Positions 25,501 through 34,378 of a stretch of 64,000 bases of DNA are shown in pieces. The notes under the pieces were generated by a model that ran no database searches, was not told where the DNA came from, and worked only from the letters and a program-made list of their open reading frames with translations. Source of the stretch: Oribacterium sp. WCC10 (lineage in GTDB: Bacteria; Bacillota; Clostridia; Lachnospirales; Lachnospiraceae); NCBI RefSeq assembly GCF_900113415.1, contig NZ_FOPH01000003.1:124001-188000 (forward strand). The letters run 5' to 3'. The translations under genes were made by a program, and so were the position numbers. Numbering within the stretch: the first letter of the stretch is position 1; each line of letters begins with the position of its first letter.

Positions 25501-25920
25501 TTATCCCTCATAACATGCGCAGTTTGTCGGAGTTTCATATACTTCTACTCTGTGAACAGTAAAACCTTTATCAGACAGGGTTTCATAGAAATATTTTGAG
25601 AAGCACTCGGCTGTAGGTCTGAAGGGAACCTCATTAAGTCTGAAATGCTCATCTGTAAGCGCAGCAATGGTCGCTTCTTTCAATGAATCCTTTTCGTATA
25701 TCAGGCTGTGATCGAAGAAATCACACATGTCCTTTACAGCCTTTTTGAGATCAGAGAAATCTATAAGCATACCTCGTGTCTGGGTATCTTCACTTAATTT
25801 GTCACCTTTTATTTCAACTACGACTCTCCATCTGTGTCCGTGAATGTTTCTGCATTTTCCTTCGTAGTCCTTTAAAAAATGTGCAGCATCAAAGCTTGCT
25901 TCTGATTTCAAATAAAACAT
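25501..25920 (-). CDS. queD: 6-carboxy-5,6,7,8-tetrahydropterin synthase
   Basis: The 139-residue protein belongs to the PTPS/QueD family. His14 (DAAHFL), His27 and His29 (NIHGHRW) are the zinc ligands and Cys23 in KCRNIHGH is the catalytic cysteine; PTAECFSKYFYE and the final VEVYETP carry the pterin-anchoring glutamate. It converts dihydroneopterin triphosphate to CPH4. GGAG is 8 bases before the ATG. It is the first gene of the queuosine transcript. The ~65-base leader after the upstream terminator does not show the preQ1-I consensus. Confidence 0.95.
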   Translation of the reverse strand: MFYLKSEASFDAAHFLKDYEGKCRNIHGHRWRVVVEIKGDKLSEDTQTRGMLIDFSDLKKAVKDMCDFFDHSLIYEKDSLKEATIAALTDEHFRLNEVPFRPTAECFSKYFYETLSDKGFTVHRVEVYETPTNCACYEG

Positions 25921-25981
25921 GTATTTACTCCGTATCTATATGTAGATTTTTTAGTCTTTAGCCTATCGGTGATTTTTAGAT

Positions 25982-26008
25982 AAAAAAAAGCTCTGCAAAC
26001 GCAGAGCT
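25982..26008 (-). terminator. Intrinsic terminator between the sugar cluster and queD
   Basis: AGCTCTGC-AAAC-GCAGAGCT (25989-26008) is a perfect 8-bp stem followed by eight T on the minus strand. It ends transcription from the upstream sugar cluster before queD. A half-copy of the MITE-like end (ATGATGTAAGGGTCAAAAG, 26026-26045) lies beside it. Confidence 0.8.
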
Positions 26009-26166
26009 ACAAAATCAAAATGATATGATGATGTAAGGGTCAAAAGAATCATAATGTGTAGTCCTGGTTTTGTTTAGCGACAGGAAGGTACAAATGAACT
26101 GTCGTATTTAATTGCCTGCACATCGTATCACCTAAAAAACGATTAGTCAATCCGTTTAACCTGTTT

Positions 26167-27216
26167 TCAGGAAAAATGATAGACTGTTCTGCTTCTTGTG
26201 ACATCATTCTTTTTTGCCAGAGGCTGTTCAAAGGTTGGAATATTGATGGCATTCGGGAAATACTGGCTTTCCAGACAGACACCGCCACGGTGCGGGATCA
26301 CCTCACCTGTGTGTCCGGAAACATCACCCTTCAGGAAGTTTCCTGTATACACCTGAAGTCCGGGAAGCGAAGTATATACTTCCATTTTACGTCCTGTATC
26401 CTCAGAAGAAAGTTCTGCAGCAAAATATACATTAAGCTTTTCGGAAGAATACTTTTCGCTTAAATTATTTCTATTCAATACGTAATTATGATCATATCCT
26501 CCGGTATATTTAAGCTCATCGAAATCAGAATCAATACGTTTACCGATTCTGCAGCAACTTCTGAAATCCATCGGAGTACCCTCAACAGGGCAGATTGTTC
26601 CGTCCGGAATAGACTCTTTTCCTCCCGGAGTAAAGCAGTCTGCATCAACTCGTAACTTTTCTGAAAGAATTGTTGTATCGTTTCCAAGATGAAAATAGGA
26701 ATGGTTTGTAGGATTGAAAATAGTATCTTCATTACACTTGCACATATAATCGATGATCAACGCATTGTCCGGGGTTACCGTATAAGTAACACCAAGCTGC
26801 ATCTCTCCCGGGAAACCCATATCTCCGTCAGGACTTGTGATAATGAAAGTAACACTGTTATCTGTCAGTTCGCTTACTGCCCATTCACGGAAACAAAGAC
26901 AGTTTTTACCGCTGTGAAGATTATTGTTGCCATCATTTTTCTCAAGTTCATAAGTTTTTCCGTTTAATGTAAAACGCGCTCCGCCGATTCGGTTTCCCAC
27001 ACGTGCCACACAGGCACCAAGATAATAGGGATTTGTTTCATACAAAGAAGTATCTTCATAGCCAAGTGTAAGGTGACGCTCCTTTTCTCCTTCATTAAAA
27101 ACAATGTCTTCTACAGTTGCTCCAAGGCTTAACAGGCTGACAGTTATGCCTGAACCCTTAAGGATTATCTTTTCTGTCTTCCGGCCGGAAGACAGTACGA
27201 TTTTTTCTTTTTGCAT
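26167..27216 (-). CDS. Aldose 1-epimerase (mutarotase)
   Basis: The 349-residue protein is a GalM-type mutarotase. NPTNHSYFHLG carries the catalytic His, DHNYVLN the substrate-binding part, and LESQYFPNAIN the catalytic Glu. It interconverts alpha and beta anomers, here probably of xylose or arabinose released by the neighbouring hydrolases. The start at the second Met is preferred because TAGGAG lies 7 bases upstream of it and only 1 base from the first. It is the last gene of the pentose cluster, 79 bp after the transketolase genes. Confidence 0.9.
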   Translation of the reverse strand: MQKEKIVLSSGRKTEKIILKGSGITVSLLSLGATVEDIVFNEGEKERHLTLGYEDTSLYETNPYYLGACVARVGNRIGGARFTLNGKTYELEKNDGNNNLHSGKNCLCFREWAVSELTDNSVTFIITSPDGDMGFPGEMQLGVTYTVTPDNALIIDYMCKCNEDTIFNPTNHSYFHLGNDTTILSEKLRVDADCFTPGGKESIPDGTICPVEGTPMDFRSCCRIGKRIDSDFDELKYTGGYDHNYVLNRNNLSEKYSSEKLNVYFAAELSSEDTGRKMEVYTSLPGLQVYTGNFLKGDVSGHTGEVIPHRGGVCLESQYFPNAINIPTFEQPLAKKNDVTRSRTVYHFS

Positions 27217-27295
27217 ATGCATACTCCTATAAATAAGGATTCGTCCTTATAATGGACGAATCCTGAAAAACCTGATGGAAATAAACGTTTTCTGC

Positions 27296-28237
27296 TTACT
27301 TAAATGCTTCCTTTATCTGTTCTGCTATACCAACTGAGTCAAGTCGATATTTGTGAAGCAGATCCTTTGCGGGTCCGGATTCTCCAAATACATCCTGCAT
27401 TCCTATCTTCCTGACCATAACAGGGCATCTTTCCGAGAGAAGATCCGCTACCGCAGAACCAAGACCTCCGATTACGGAATGCTCTTCCACGGTAAATACC
27501 TTTCCTGTCTTTGAAGCTGCAGATAGCACAAGCTCCTCATCAAGAGGTTTGATGGTATGGATATTTATGACCTGTGCATCTATGTTCTCTTTGGAAAGGA
27601 TTTCAGCTGCCGTTAATGCTTCAGAAACCTCAAGCCCTGTGGCAAATATGGTACAGTCTTTTCCTTCACGAAGGACGACGCCTTTGCCAATCTCGAATTT
27701 ATAATCCGGATTGTCATTGATCACAGGAACAGCCAGACGTCCGAAACGAAGATATACAGGTCCTTCATGCTCGTATGCTGCAAATACAGCTGCCTTTGCT
27801 TCTATGTCATCGGATGGATTGATGATCGTCATTCCGGGTATGGTGCGCATCAGAGCAATATCTTCATTACACTGATGAGTAGCTCCGTCTTCTCCTACAG
27901 AAATTCCTGCATGTGTTGCCCCTATTTTAACATTCAGTTTCGGATAGCCGATAGAATTTCTTACCTGTTCAAAAGCACGTCCGGCTGCAAACATTGCAAA
28001 AGAACTTACAAAGGGTACAAATCCGCATGTTGACAGTCCTGCAGCGAGTCCTGTCATGTTGCATTCTGCGATACCACAGTCGATATGACGATCAGGAAAT
28101 GCCTTCTTAAATGTTCCTGTTTTTGTTGCAGCAGCAAGATCCGCATCGAAAACGATCAGATTATCATGCTTCTTTCCAAGTTCCACCAATGCATTTCCGT
28201 AACTGTCTCTGGTAGCGATCTTTTTTACTTCTGACAT
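27296..28237 (-). CDS. Transketolase, C-terminal subunit
   Basis: The 313-residue subunit contains the pyrimidine-binding domain with the catalytic Glu in DCGIAECNMTG, the SFAMFAAGRAFEQVRNSI region and the C-terminal transketolase domain (FTVEEHSVIGGLGSAVADLL). It partners with the N-terminal subunit encoded just upstream; the two genes overlap by 13 bp. Split transketolases are usual in Clostridia. With xylulokinase two genes upstream, it takes xylulose 5-phosphate into the pentose phosphate pathway. AGGTG acts as ribosome site within the end of the preceding gene. Confidence 0.93.
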   Translation of the reverse strand: MSEVKKIATRDSYGNALVELGKKHDNLIVFDADLAAATKTGTFKKAFPDRHIDCGIAECNMTGLAAGLSTCGFVPFVSSFAMFAAGRAFEQVRNSIGYPKLNVKIGATHAGISVGEDGATHQCNEDIALMRTIPGMTIINPSDDIEAKAAVFAAYEHEGPVYLRFGRLAVPVINDNPDYKFEIGKGVVLREGKDCTIFATGLEVSEALTAAEILSKENIDAQVINIHTIKPLDEELVLSAASKTGKVFTVEEHSVIGGLGSAVADLLSERCPVMVRKIGMQDVFGESGPAKDLLHKYRLDSVGIAEQIKEAFK

Positions 28238-29064
28238 AAGGCTTCACCTGCTTTCTCAAGTTCTTCCATGGCAATCCTGAATTCTTCATCATTAGGGGCT
28301 TTTCCGTGCCATCCGGCCTGATTCTCCATGTAGGAAACTCCTTTGCCCTTTACGGTTTTTGCCACTATAGCCGTTGGCATACCCTTTGTTTCCCTTGCTT
28401 CCTTAAATGCTGCACGAAGCTGGTCAAAATCATTACCGTCTTCAACATTTATTACATGGAAATTGAACGCTCTGAATTTTTCATCTATTGGATATGGAGA
28501 ACATACATCACCAATTTCACCATCTATCTGAAGATTGTTGTTGTCAACGATTACAACGAGATTATCCAGTTTCCTGTGGCCCGCAAACATGGCGGCTTCC
28601 CAGATCTGGCCTTCCTGTATCTCTCCGTCTCCTGTTAATGTATAAACCCGATAATCTCTGTTGGAAAGCTTTCCGGCCAGAGCCATACCTACAGCAGCCG
28701 ATACTCCCTGACCGAGAGATCCTGATGACATATCCACGCCCGGTATATGTTTCATATCAGGATGTCCCTGAAGATAACTTCCAAGATGACGAAGTGTGAG
28801 AAGATCCTCTGTAGGGAAATAACCTCTGTTGGCAAGAGCTGAATAGTATCCTGGTGCTGTATGTCCCTTTGAAAGGACAAAACGATCACGGTTCATATCT
28901 TTTGGATTTTTGGGATCGATATTCATTTCTTCAAAATAAAGATATGTAAATATCTCTGCCGCTGAAAGTGATCCGCCCGGATGACCTGCTTTGGCACTGT
29001 GTACTGAAGATACGATACCTTTTCTGACATTGACTGCCATCCTCTGTAAATCTATCGTTTCCAT
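28225..29064 (-). CDS. Transketolase, N-terminal (TPP-binding) subunit
   Basis: The 279-residue subunit has AGHPGGSLSAAEI near the start and the thiamine diphosphate motif GDGEIQEGQIWEA ending in VDNNNLQIDG. A second active-site segment HPDMKHIPGVDMSSGSLGQG is intact. It forms the heterodimeric enzyme with the next gene, transferring ketol units between pentose phosphates. It follows the isomerase gene by 87 bp, in which a fragment of a dispersed repeat lies. Ribosome site is weak (GAGAG). Confidence 0.93.
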   Translation of the reverse strand: METIDLQRMAVNVRKGIVSSVHSAKAGHPGGSLSAAEIFTYLYFEEMNIDPKNPKDMNRDRFVLSKGHTAPGYYSALANRGYFPTEDLLTLRHLGSYLQGHPDMKHIPGVDMSSGSLGQGVSAAVGMALAGKLSNRDYRVYTLTGDGEIQEGQIWEAAMFAGHRKLDNLVVIVDNNNLQIDGEIGDVCSPYPIDEKFRAFNFHVINVEDGNDFDQLRAAFKEARETKGMPTAIVAKTVKGKGVSYMENQAGWHGKAPNDEEFRIAMEELEKAGEALCQK

Positions 29065-29087
29065 ATGTCTCTCTTTCTTCTTTGAAA

Positions 29088-29121
29088 TGTAATGATGTAA
29101 GGATTCCTGCTATATGCACAC
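29088..29121 (+). repeat. Partial copy of the MITE-like repeat
   Basis: GTAAGGATTCCTGCTATATG is shared with 24017-24036 and 61424-61443, preceded by AATGATGTAAGG. Only the middle of the element is present, in the gap between the transketolase and isomerase genes. Confidence 0.6.
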
Positions 29122-29151
29122 TTACATTAGTTTGTGTGCGGCATACTTAAC

Positions 29152-30642
29152 TTATTTGAATGGATTTTCTGTTGGATATGGTAATGATGCAGGATGATTG
29201 TAGTCCAGGTCCTGAACAGGAACACCTATGTACTTGAAGAGGTCATAAAGAGCGCTTCCATAGTGTCCGAATGCTACCGCACCGTGGTGAGGATAGTTCT
29301 TCTCGATAAGTACGTGGCGATAGAATCTTCCCATCTCAGGTATTGCAAATACAGCTATGCTTCCAAAGGAGCGTGTTGCGACAGGAAGAATCTCACCTTC
29401 TGCAACATACGCACGGAGCAGTCCGTCAGAAGTGCTCTGGAGACGATAGAATGTGATCTCACCAGGAGCTATATCACCTTCAAGTGTGCCGTTTGTAACC
29501 TCTTCCGGAAGAGAACGTGCCATGATCTTCTGGTTTCTCATCTCACAGGAAGACATCTTCTTAGAACATGTATTGCCGCAATGGAATCCCATGAATGTGT
29601 CACTGTGCTTATAATTAAACTTACCTTCAATTGATTCTCTGTACATATCCTTTGGTACCGAGTTGTTTATATCAAGAAGGGTTACAACATCATCACTAAT
29701 GCATGTTCCGATGAACTCTGAAAGAGCACCGTAGATATCAACCTCACAGCTTACGGGAATACCTCGTCCTGTGAGACGGCTGTTGACATAGCATGGAACA
29801 AAACCGAACTGTGTCTGGAATGCAGGCCAGCATTTACCGGCAATGGCTACATACTTGCGATAGCCTCTATGAGTGTCTATCCAGTCAAGAAGTGTAAGCT
29901 CATACTGCGCAAGCTTGCGGAGAATTTCAGGCTTCTTGTTTCCTGTGCCTAGTTCTTTCTCCATATCCTTTACAACTTCGTCGATTCTTTCGTTAGATTC
30001 ATGCTTATTGAATGCTTCAAAGAGATCAAGCTCTGAGTTCTCTTCGATCTCAACACCAAGATTATAGAGTTGCTTGATTGGTGCATTACAAGCAAGGAAA
30101 TTCTGAGGACGTGGACCGAATGAAATGATCTTAAGATCTGAAAGTCCGATCATGGCCTTGGCGACAGGTATGAACTTATGGAGTTCGTCTGCAAGATCTT
30201 CTGCATCTCCAACAGGATTTTCAGGGATAAATGCCTTTACGTTTCTAAGTCTTAAGTTATAGCTTGCGTTCAAAAGTCCGCAGTAAGCATCACCTCTTCC
30301 ATCAAGCAATGAATCCTGTGTTTCTTCTGCAGCTGCAAGAAATACCTTGGGTCCCTGGAAATGTTTAGCAAGTAGTGTTTCAGAGATTTCAGGACCGAAA
30401 TTTCCGAGATATACGCAAAGGGCGTTACAGCCGGCATTTTTGATATCATCAAGTGCCTCAACCATCTGTATCTCACTCTCAACGATACATACAGGGCATT
30501 CATATATATCTTTCTTGTCATACTTTGTGGTGTATGCAGCAACCAGAGCCTTACGGCGCTCTACGGAAAGACTCTCAGGGAAGCAGTCACGGCTTACCGC
30601 AACAATTCCGACTTTAACTTCAGGAATATTTGCAAAACTCAT
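29152..30642 (-). CDS. L-fucose/L-arabinose isomerase family protein
   Basis: The 496-residue protein belongs to the FucI/AraA superfamily: an N-terminal Rossmann-like part (KVGIVAVSRDCFPES, NALCVYLGNFGPE), a central region with GKCWPAFQTQFGFVPCYVNS and CEVDIYGALSEF, and a C-terminal beta part with MGFHCGNT and YPHHGAVAFGHYG. Metal-binding Glu, Asp and His are expected in these segments. I set the start at Met9 of the longest frame, where GGAG is 7 bases upstream. It sits between xylulokinase and transketolase and no xylA is present, so it may supply the pentose isomerase step. That substrate is inferred, not shown. Confidence 0.85.
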   Translation of the reverse strand: MSFANIPEVKVGIVAVSRDCFPESLSVERRKALVAAYTTKYDKKDIYECPVCIVESEIQMVEALDDIKNAGCNALCVYLGNFGPEISETLLAKHFQGPKVFLAAAEETQDSLLDGRGDAYCGLLNASYNLRLRNVKAFIPENPVGDAEDLADELHKFIPVAKAMIGLSDLKIISFGPRPQNFLACNAPIKQLYNLGVEIEENSELDLFEAFNKHESNERIDEVVKDMEKELGTGNKKPEILRKLAQYELTLLDWIDTHRGYRKYVAIAGKCWPAFQTQFGFVPCYVNSRLTGRGIPVSCEVDIYGALSEFIGTCISDDVVTLLDINNSVPKDMYRESIEGKFNYKHSDTFMGFHCGNTCSKKMSSCEMRNQKIMARSLPEEVTNGTLEGDIAPGEITFYRLQSTSDGLLRAYVAEGEILPVATRSFGSIAVFAIPEMGRFYRHVLIEKNYPHHGAVAFGHYGSALYDLFKYIGVPVQDLDYNHPASLPYPTENPFK

Positions 30643-30799
30643 AATTGATCTCCATTCTGTCGCCATTCATATAGCGGCATATATTTCTGTATGAATGTCA
30701 AAATCCTTTTCCATTCATCGATTTTTTAACTCATTATCAGTGTTCATTGTCACGTAAAATAACTTTATACTATTCTATACTCTGAATCAGGGGTGAATC

Positions 30800-32266
30800 T
30801 CATAGCTCCCCATAGACATCCTTCAATGTCGGATACAGTTTACGGAAACTCTGATATCTTTCTTCATACTTCTCCACCAGCAGAGGTTCAGGTTCACATG
30901 TACTCTTCACAGACACGATGGCTTCTGCAGCTTCTTCTACAGAGTTATACCTATGGTCTGCAACCATGGCAAGCATCGCTCCTCCCATTCCCGGTCCTTC
31001 CTCACAGGACGGGATATCAATGGAAATGTTCAGGATATTGGCGATCATCTTCTGCCATAAAGGACTCTTTGCACCTCCGCCGCAGATCATGGAACGTTCA
31101 AGGCTTACACCGGCAGATCTGGCCGCTTCATACATATCTCTTGTGGCAAATGCTACACCTTCAAGAACTGCCTGTGTCATTTCAGCTCTCGATGTATTAA
31201 GATTCATGCCGATAAACGCGCCTCTGGCCTTTGGATCGTTCCATGGACTGCGCTCTCCCATGAGATACGGTAGAAAGTAAACATGATTTTCTCCGAGTGT
31301 TTTAATACCTTCCTGCTCTTCTTTATAGCGGTCGGTCAAAAGGATGTTATCCATCCACCATTTGTTGCAGGATGCCGCAGAAAGCATACATCCCATGAGG
31401 TGGAATCTGCCGTCTGCATGAGCAAAAGCATGAAGAGCATTGTTGGTATCAACACGGAAACTGTCCGAAGTGATAAAGATGGTTCCGCTTGTACCGAGGG
31501 AAATATTACATTTGTTCTTTCCTACAGTACCGGTACCAACCGCAGCAGCTGCATTGTCTCCGGCACCGGCTGCGATCACTACATTATGTTTCATTGAAAA
31601 ACTATCTGCGATTTCCGGCTTCAGGTAACCAACTGCTTCATAGCTTTCGTAAAGCTTTGGCAGCATATTCTCTGTGATTCCGCAAATCTTCAGCATCTCA
31701 GATGACCAGCACTTGTTCTTTACATCCAGAAGAAGCATTCCCGATGCATCGGAATAATCTGTGCAGAAACTTCCCGACAGGCGGTATGCCAGATAATCCT
31801 TTGGAAGCATTATCTTTTTTATTCTTGCAAAAAGATCAGGCTCGTTCTTTTTCATCCAAAGAATCTTAGGTGCTGTGAATCCTGCAAAAGCGATATTTCC
31901 GGTGTACCCTGAAACTACTTTCTTACCAATTTGTTCATTAAGGTACTTTACCTCTTCTTCTGTTCTGCCATCATTCCAGAGAATGGCAGGCCTGATGACA
32001 TTATCATTCTCATCCAGTGCCACAAGCCCGTGCATCTGACCTCCGAAACCTATGCCGCTGATTTCTTTTGCATCCACCACTGAGATGAGATCTTTTAATC
32101 CGCTTAGAGTCTGTCTGTACCAGTCTTCAGGATTCTGCTCACTCCAGCCGGGATGAGGAAATGAAAGTTCATATTCTCTTGAAACCACATTCTGTATCCT
32201 GCCGTCTTCCCTCATCAAAAGAAGCTTTACAGCTGAGGTTCCAAGATCAATTCCGATATAATACAT
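30800..32266 (-). CDS. xylB: Xylulokinase
   Basis: The 488-residue FGGY-family kinase begins YYIGIDLGTSAVKLLL, the phosphate-1 motif, and has GFGGQMHGLV and LGTSGTIF, the ADP-binding GDNAAAAVGTG and GGGAKSPLWQKM. QMHG is the xylulokinase-type substrate signature. It phosphorylates D-xylulose in the cytoplasm. The gene precedes the isomerase by 157 bp and follows the beta-xylosidase by 48 bp, part of which is a repeat end. No clear ribosome site is seen before the ATG, so coupling to the upstream gene is possible. Confidence 0.93.
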   Translation of the reverse strand: MYYIGIDLGTSAVKLLLMREDGRIQNVVSREYELSFPHPGWSEQNPEDWYRQTLSGLKDLISVVDAKEISGIGFGGQMHGLVALDENDNVIRPAILWNDGRTEEEVKYLNEQIGKKVVSGYTGNIAFAGFTAPKILWMKKNEPDLFARIKKIMLPKDYLAYRLSGSFCTDYSDASGMLLLDVKNKCWSSEMLKICGITENMLPKLYESYEAVGYLKPEIADSFSMKHNVVIAAGAGDNAAAAVGTGTVGKNKCNISLGTSGTIFITSDSFRVDTNNALHAFAHADGRFHLMGCMLSAASCNKWWMDNILLTDRYKEEQEGIKTLGENHVYFLPYLMGERSPWNDPKARGAFIGMNLNTSRAEMTQAVLEGVAFATRDMYEAARSAGVSLERSMICGGGAKSPLWQKMIANILNISIDIPSCEEGPGMGGAMLAMVADHRYNSVEEAAEAIVSVKSTCEPEPLLVEKYEERYQSFRKLYPTLKDVYGEL

Positions 32267-32295
32267 ACATTTAACCTATTCTTTCACTACAAAAC

Positions 32296-32315
32296 ACTTT
32301 TGACACTCACGTCAT
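32296..32315 (+). repeat. MITE-like repeat end touching the GH120 stop codon
   Basis: ACTTTTGACACTCACGTCAT is identical to the right end of the element at 61488-61507. Its last base is the final base of the beta-xylosidase stop codon, so the repeat directly abuts the gene's 3' end. Confidence 0.65.
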
Positions 32316-34321
32316 TAAATGGCAAAGAGCTGTTTCTTTAACTGATCCCCGTTTGTAAAAGGTCCGGCGATAGGACTGGCCTCTCTATGGTCTCCGAAGT
32401 AGTCTTCATTGAAGATGATCTCGCTGCCGTCAGGATTTTCAAAACACATCTCAGGCTCAAATGCTTTACCCAAAACAGCGGTCGAAACAGTTCTTTCTGT
32501 TTTATCCGGAAGTATTTCATAGAGATTGGTTTCAAGTACCGGGTTATCATCTCCGCTTAAAGAAAGAGTAACTTTGTTCTTATCGTCGACATAAGCATCT
32601 GTCTCCATGTCGCCATTTTTTGCACCGTTGAAGTACAGATTTCCTGCGGCATCAACAGGGAAGTGCTCATAATATTTATCCTTGGCACCTTCATCGGAAA
32701 ACTTCCATGGACCGAAATTCTTCAGGTACTCTTCTGTTGTTGGATAACCGTTGTAGACAGAAAGACCGCAAACGAAATTATATTCCTTTTCTGTATTTGT
32801 GTCCTTTGCGTAGTCCCTATAATCCTTGAGGATATCCTGCTGAATGAAAATGTTATTGTAGAATCGCATGTCACCGTGGTTGAAGGTCATAAAGCCTGCC
32901 ACATCAGTCTTGTGAGGTACATGGTATGGAGTGTATCTCGGTGTAGGAAGGTATGCACCTCCGTTTTCTACTCCGGCATCAACCCAGGTGATGGCTCCGC
33001 AGATCAGGTTGTGTACACAGGCGATACCCTGGGCACTGATTCGCATGGACAAAGGTGAAAGGAACAGGTTATTATCAAGAAGTGTAGGTCCGTGTGAAAC
33101 CTCAACCCAGATATCCTCTCCAAGTCCCAGAAGACTTGTGATTTTGATACCCTTAGGCGGTGTATTGTCATGGAACAGATTCTGTGATACGCGTGTTCCC
33201 TGTGCCTGCCAGTCAAGCCACATACCTCTTGTACAGTGATGGATATGGTTTCTTCTGAATATTACATCGATCGCAGCATGCATCTTGATGCCGCCGATCT
33301 CTGCCCCTGCAAGATCCTGCTTGTTGTTAATGTTATGGATATGATTGTCTTCGATTATTGAGAATGCGCCGCCCATGTGTCCGACGATACCGGTCTGTCC
33401 GCAATGATGGATGTGACAGCGGCGGATGATATGAGAACCTACAGTCTCTTTAGACCAGCCTTCATTGATAGCCTGCATTACATTGTCACGTTGTGTCTGA
33501 GTACCGTCCTTCAGTCCGAATCGTGTCCACTTGTTGTCATTTTCCGGCTGGAGATACTTTCCGAGACTTATACCTGAACAACGGGAATCACTTATCTCAC
33601 AGTCTTCTATGATCCAGCCTTTTGACCAGTGCGGACCGATCATTCCATCCTGATATGCGGTAGGTGGTGCCCAGGTTGTTGCTGCCTGTTTGATTGTGAA
33701 ACCGGATACGGTGATGTAACCGACTCCCTCTTTGGAAGGATAGAAGCAGTTTCTCCTGACATTAAACTCCATATTGTGTTTATCCGGATCACTGCCGATA
33801 TTGACATAGATCAGGGTATCCGAACCATCCTGTTCAGTGTACCATTTACGTACAGAAACCTCCTTAGGCTCCCATGACATAGGTGCGGGTTCAGGGTTCA
33901 GAACCTCTTCCTTTTTCATCACTTCATAGAGCTGCACGCCATCTACATATACTTCGCCGGTGTGTACAGGAAGTTCTGCAAAATACCAGTCTCCCTTTAC
34001 CATCGTGGTATAGGGATTATAGTTACCGAAAATACCGTTTCCTACACGGGTTACGTATGTATTTCCCTCGAAAAGCTTCCATCCCGTGAGCTTTTCAGCA
34101 CCGGTTATCACTGCTTCGCCCTTCTTTTCCGAACGATAGGTGATTCGTGCTTCAGGTGTACCTGCATTGGCAGGATCCACATATTCTCTGTAAACTCCCG
34201 GTGCGACGATAACTTCATCACCGGGTTTTGCTACTTTCGCAGCTTCGGATATTTTCTTGAAGGGACGTTCTTTTGTACCGTCACCACTGCGATATGCTTC
34301 CTGTGAAACATAATATGTCAT
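32315..34321 (-). CDS. GH120 beta-xylosidase, cytoplasmic, parallel beta-helix
   Basis: The 668-residue protein lacks a signal peptide and matches, from memory, the GH120 beta-xylosidase XylC of Thermoanaerobacterium throughout: PGVYREYV, WAPPTAYQDGMIGPHWSKGW, HIIRRCHIHHCGQTGIVGH and the active-site segments MWLDWQAQGTRVS and WVEVSHGP. The nucleophile would be Asp370 and the acid/base Glu407. Right-handed beta-helix repeats fill residues ~200-420. It releases xylose from imported xylo-oligosaccharides. An insertion of ~10 residues lies between the two catalytic strands. AGAGG precedes the ATG. Gene order regulator-xylosidase-kinase supports the role. Confidence 0.9.
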   Translation of the reverse strand: MTYYVSQEAYRSGDGTKERPFKKISEAAKVAKPGDEVIVAPGVYREYVDPANAGTPEARITYRSEKKGEAVITGAEKLTGWKLFEGNTYVTRVGNGIFGNYNPYTTMVKGDWYFAELPVHTGEVYVDGVQLYEVMKKEEVLNPEPAPMSWEPKEVSVRKWYTEQDGSDTLIYVNIGSDPDKHNMEFNVRRNCFYPSKEGVGYITVSGFTIKQAATTWAPPTAYQDGMIGPHWSKGWIIEDCEISDSRCSGISLGKYLQPENDNKWTRFGLKDGTQTQRDNVMQAINEGWSKETVGSHIIRRCHIHHCGQTGIVGHMGGAFSIIEDNHIHNINNKQDLAGAEIGGIKMHAAIDVIFRRNHIHHCTRGMWLDWQAQGTRVSQNLFHDNTPPKGIKITSLLGLGEDIWVEVSHGPTLLDNNLFLSPLSMRISAQGIACVHNLICGAITWVDAGVENGGAYLPTPRYTPYHVPHKTDVAGFMTFNHGDMRFYNNIFIQQDILKDYRDYAKDTNTEKEYNFVCGLSVYNGYPTTEEYLKNFGPWKFSDEGAKDKYYEHFPVDAAGNLYFNGAKNGDMETDAYVDDKNKVTLSLSGDDNPVLETNLYEILPDKTERTVSTAVLGKAFEPEMCFENPDGSEIIFNEDYFGDHREASPIAGPFTNGDQLKKQLFAI

Positions 34322-34378
34322 TCTAGTGCCTCTTTCTTACGTTAGTATTCATAGATTAGTGATTATTTTCGTAATAGC

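Noticed and set aside
25921-25986. preQ1 riboswitch before queD
   Set aside because: The leader has a short GACTAAAAAA stretch but not the stem-loop and tail of the class I consensus, and no pairing I could trace supports it.
27296-29064. Transketolase gene broken into two by a frameshift
   Set aside because: Each half has its own start and full domain, with a 13-bp overlap; split transketolases are normal in Clostridia.
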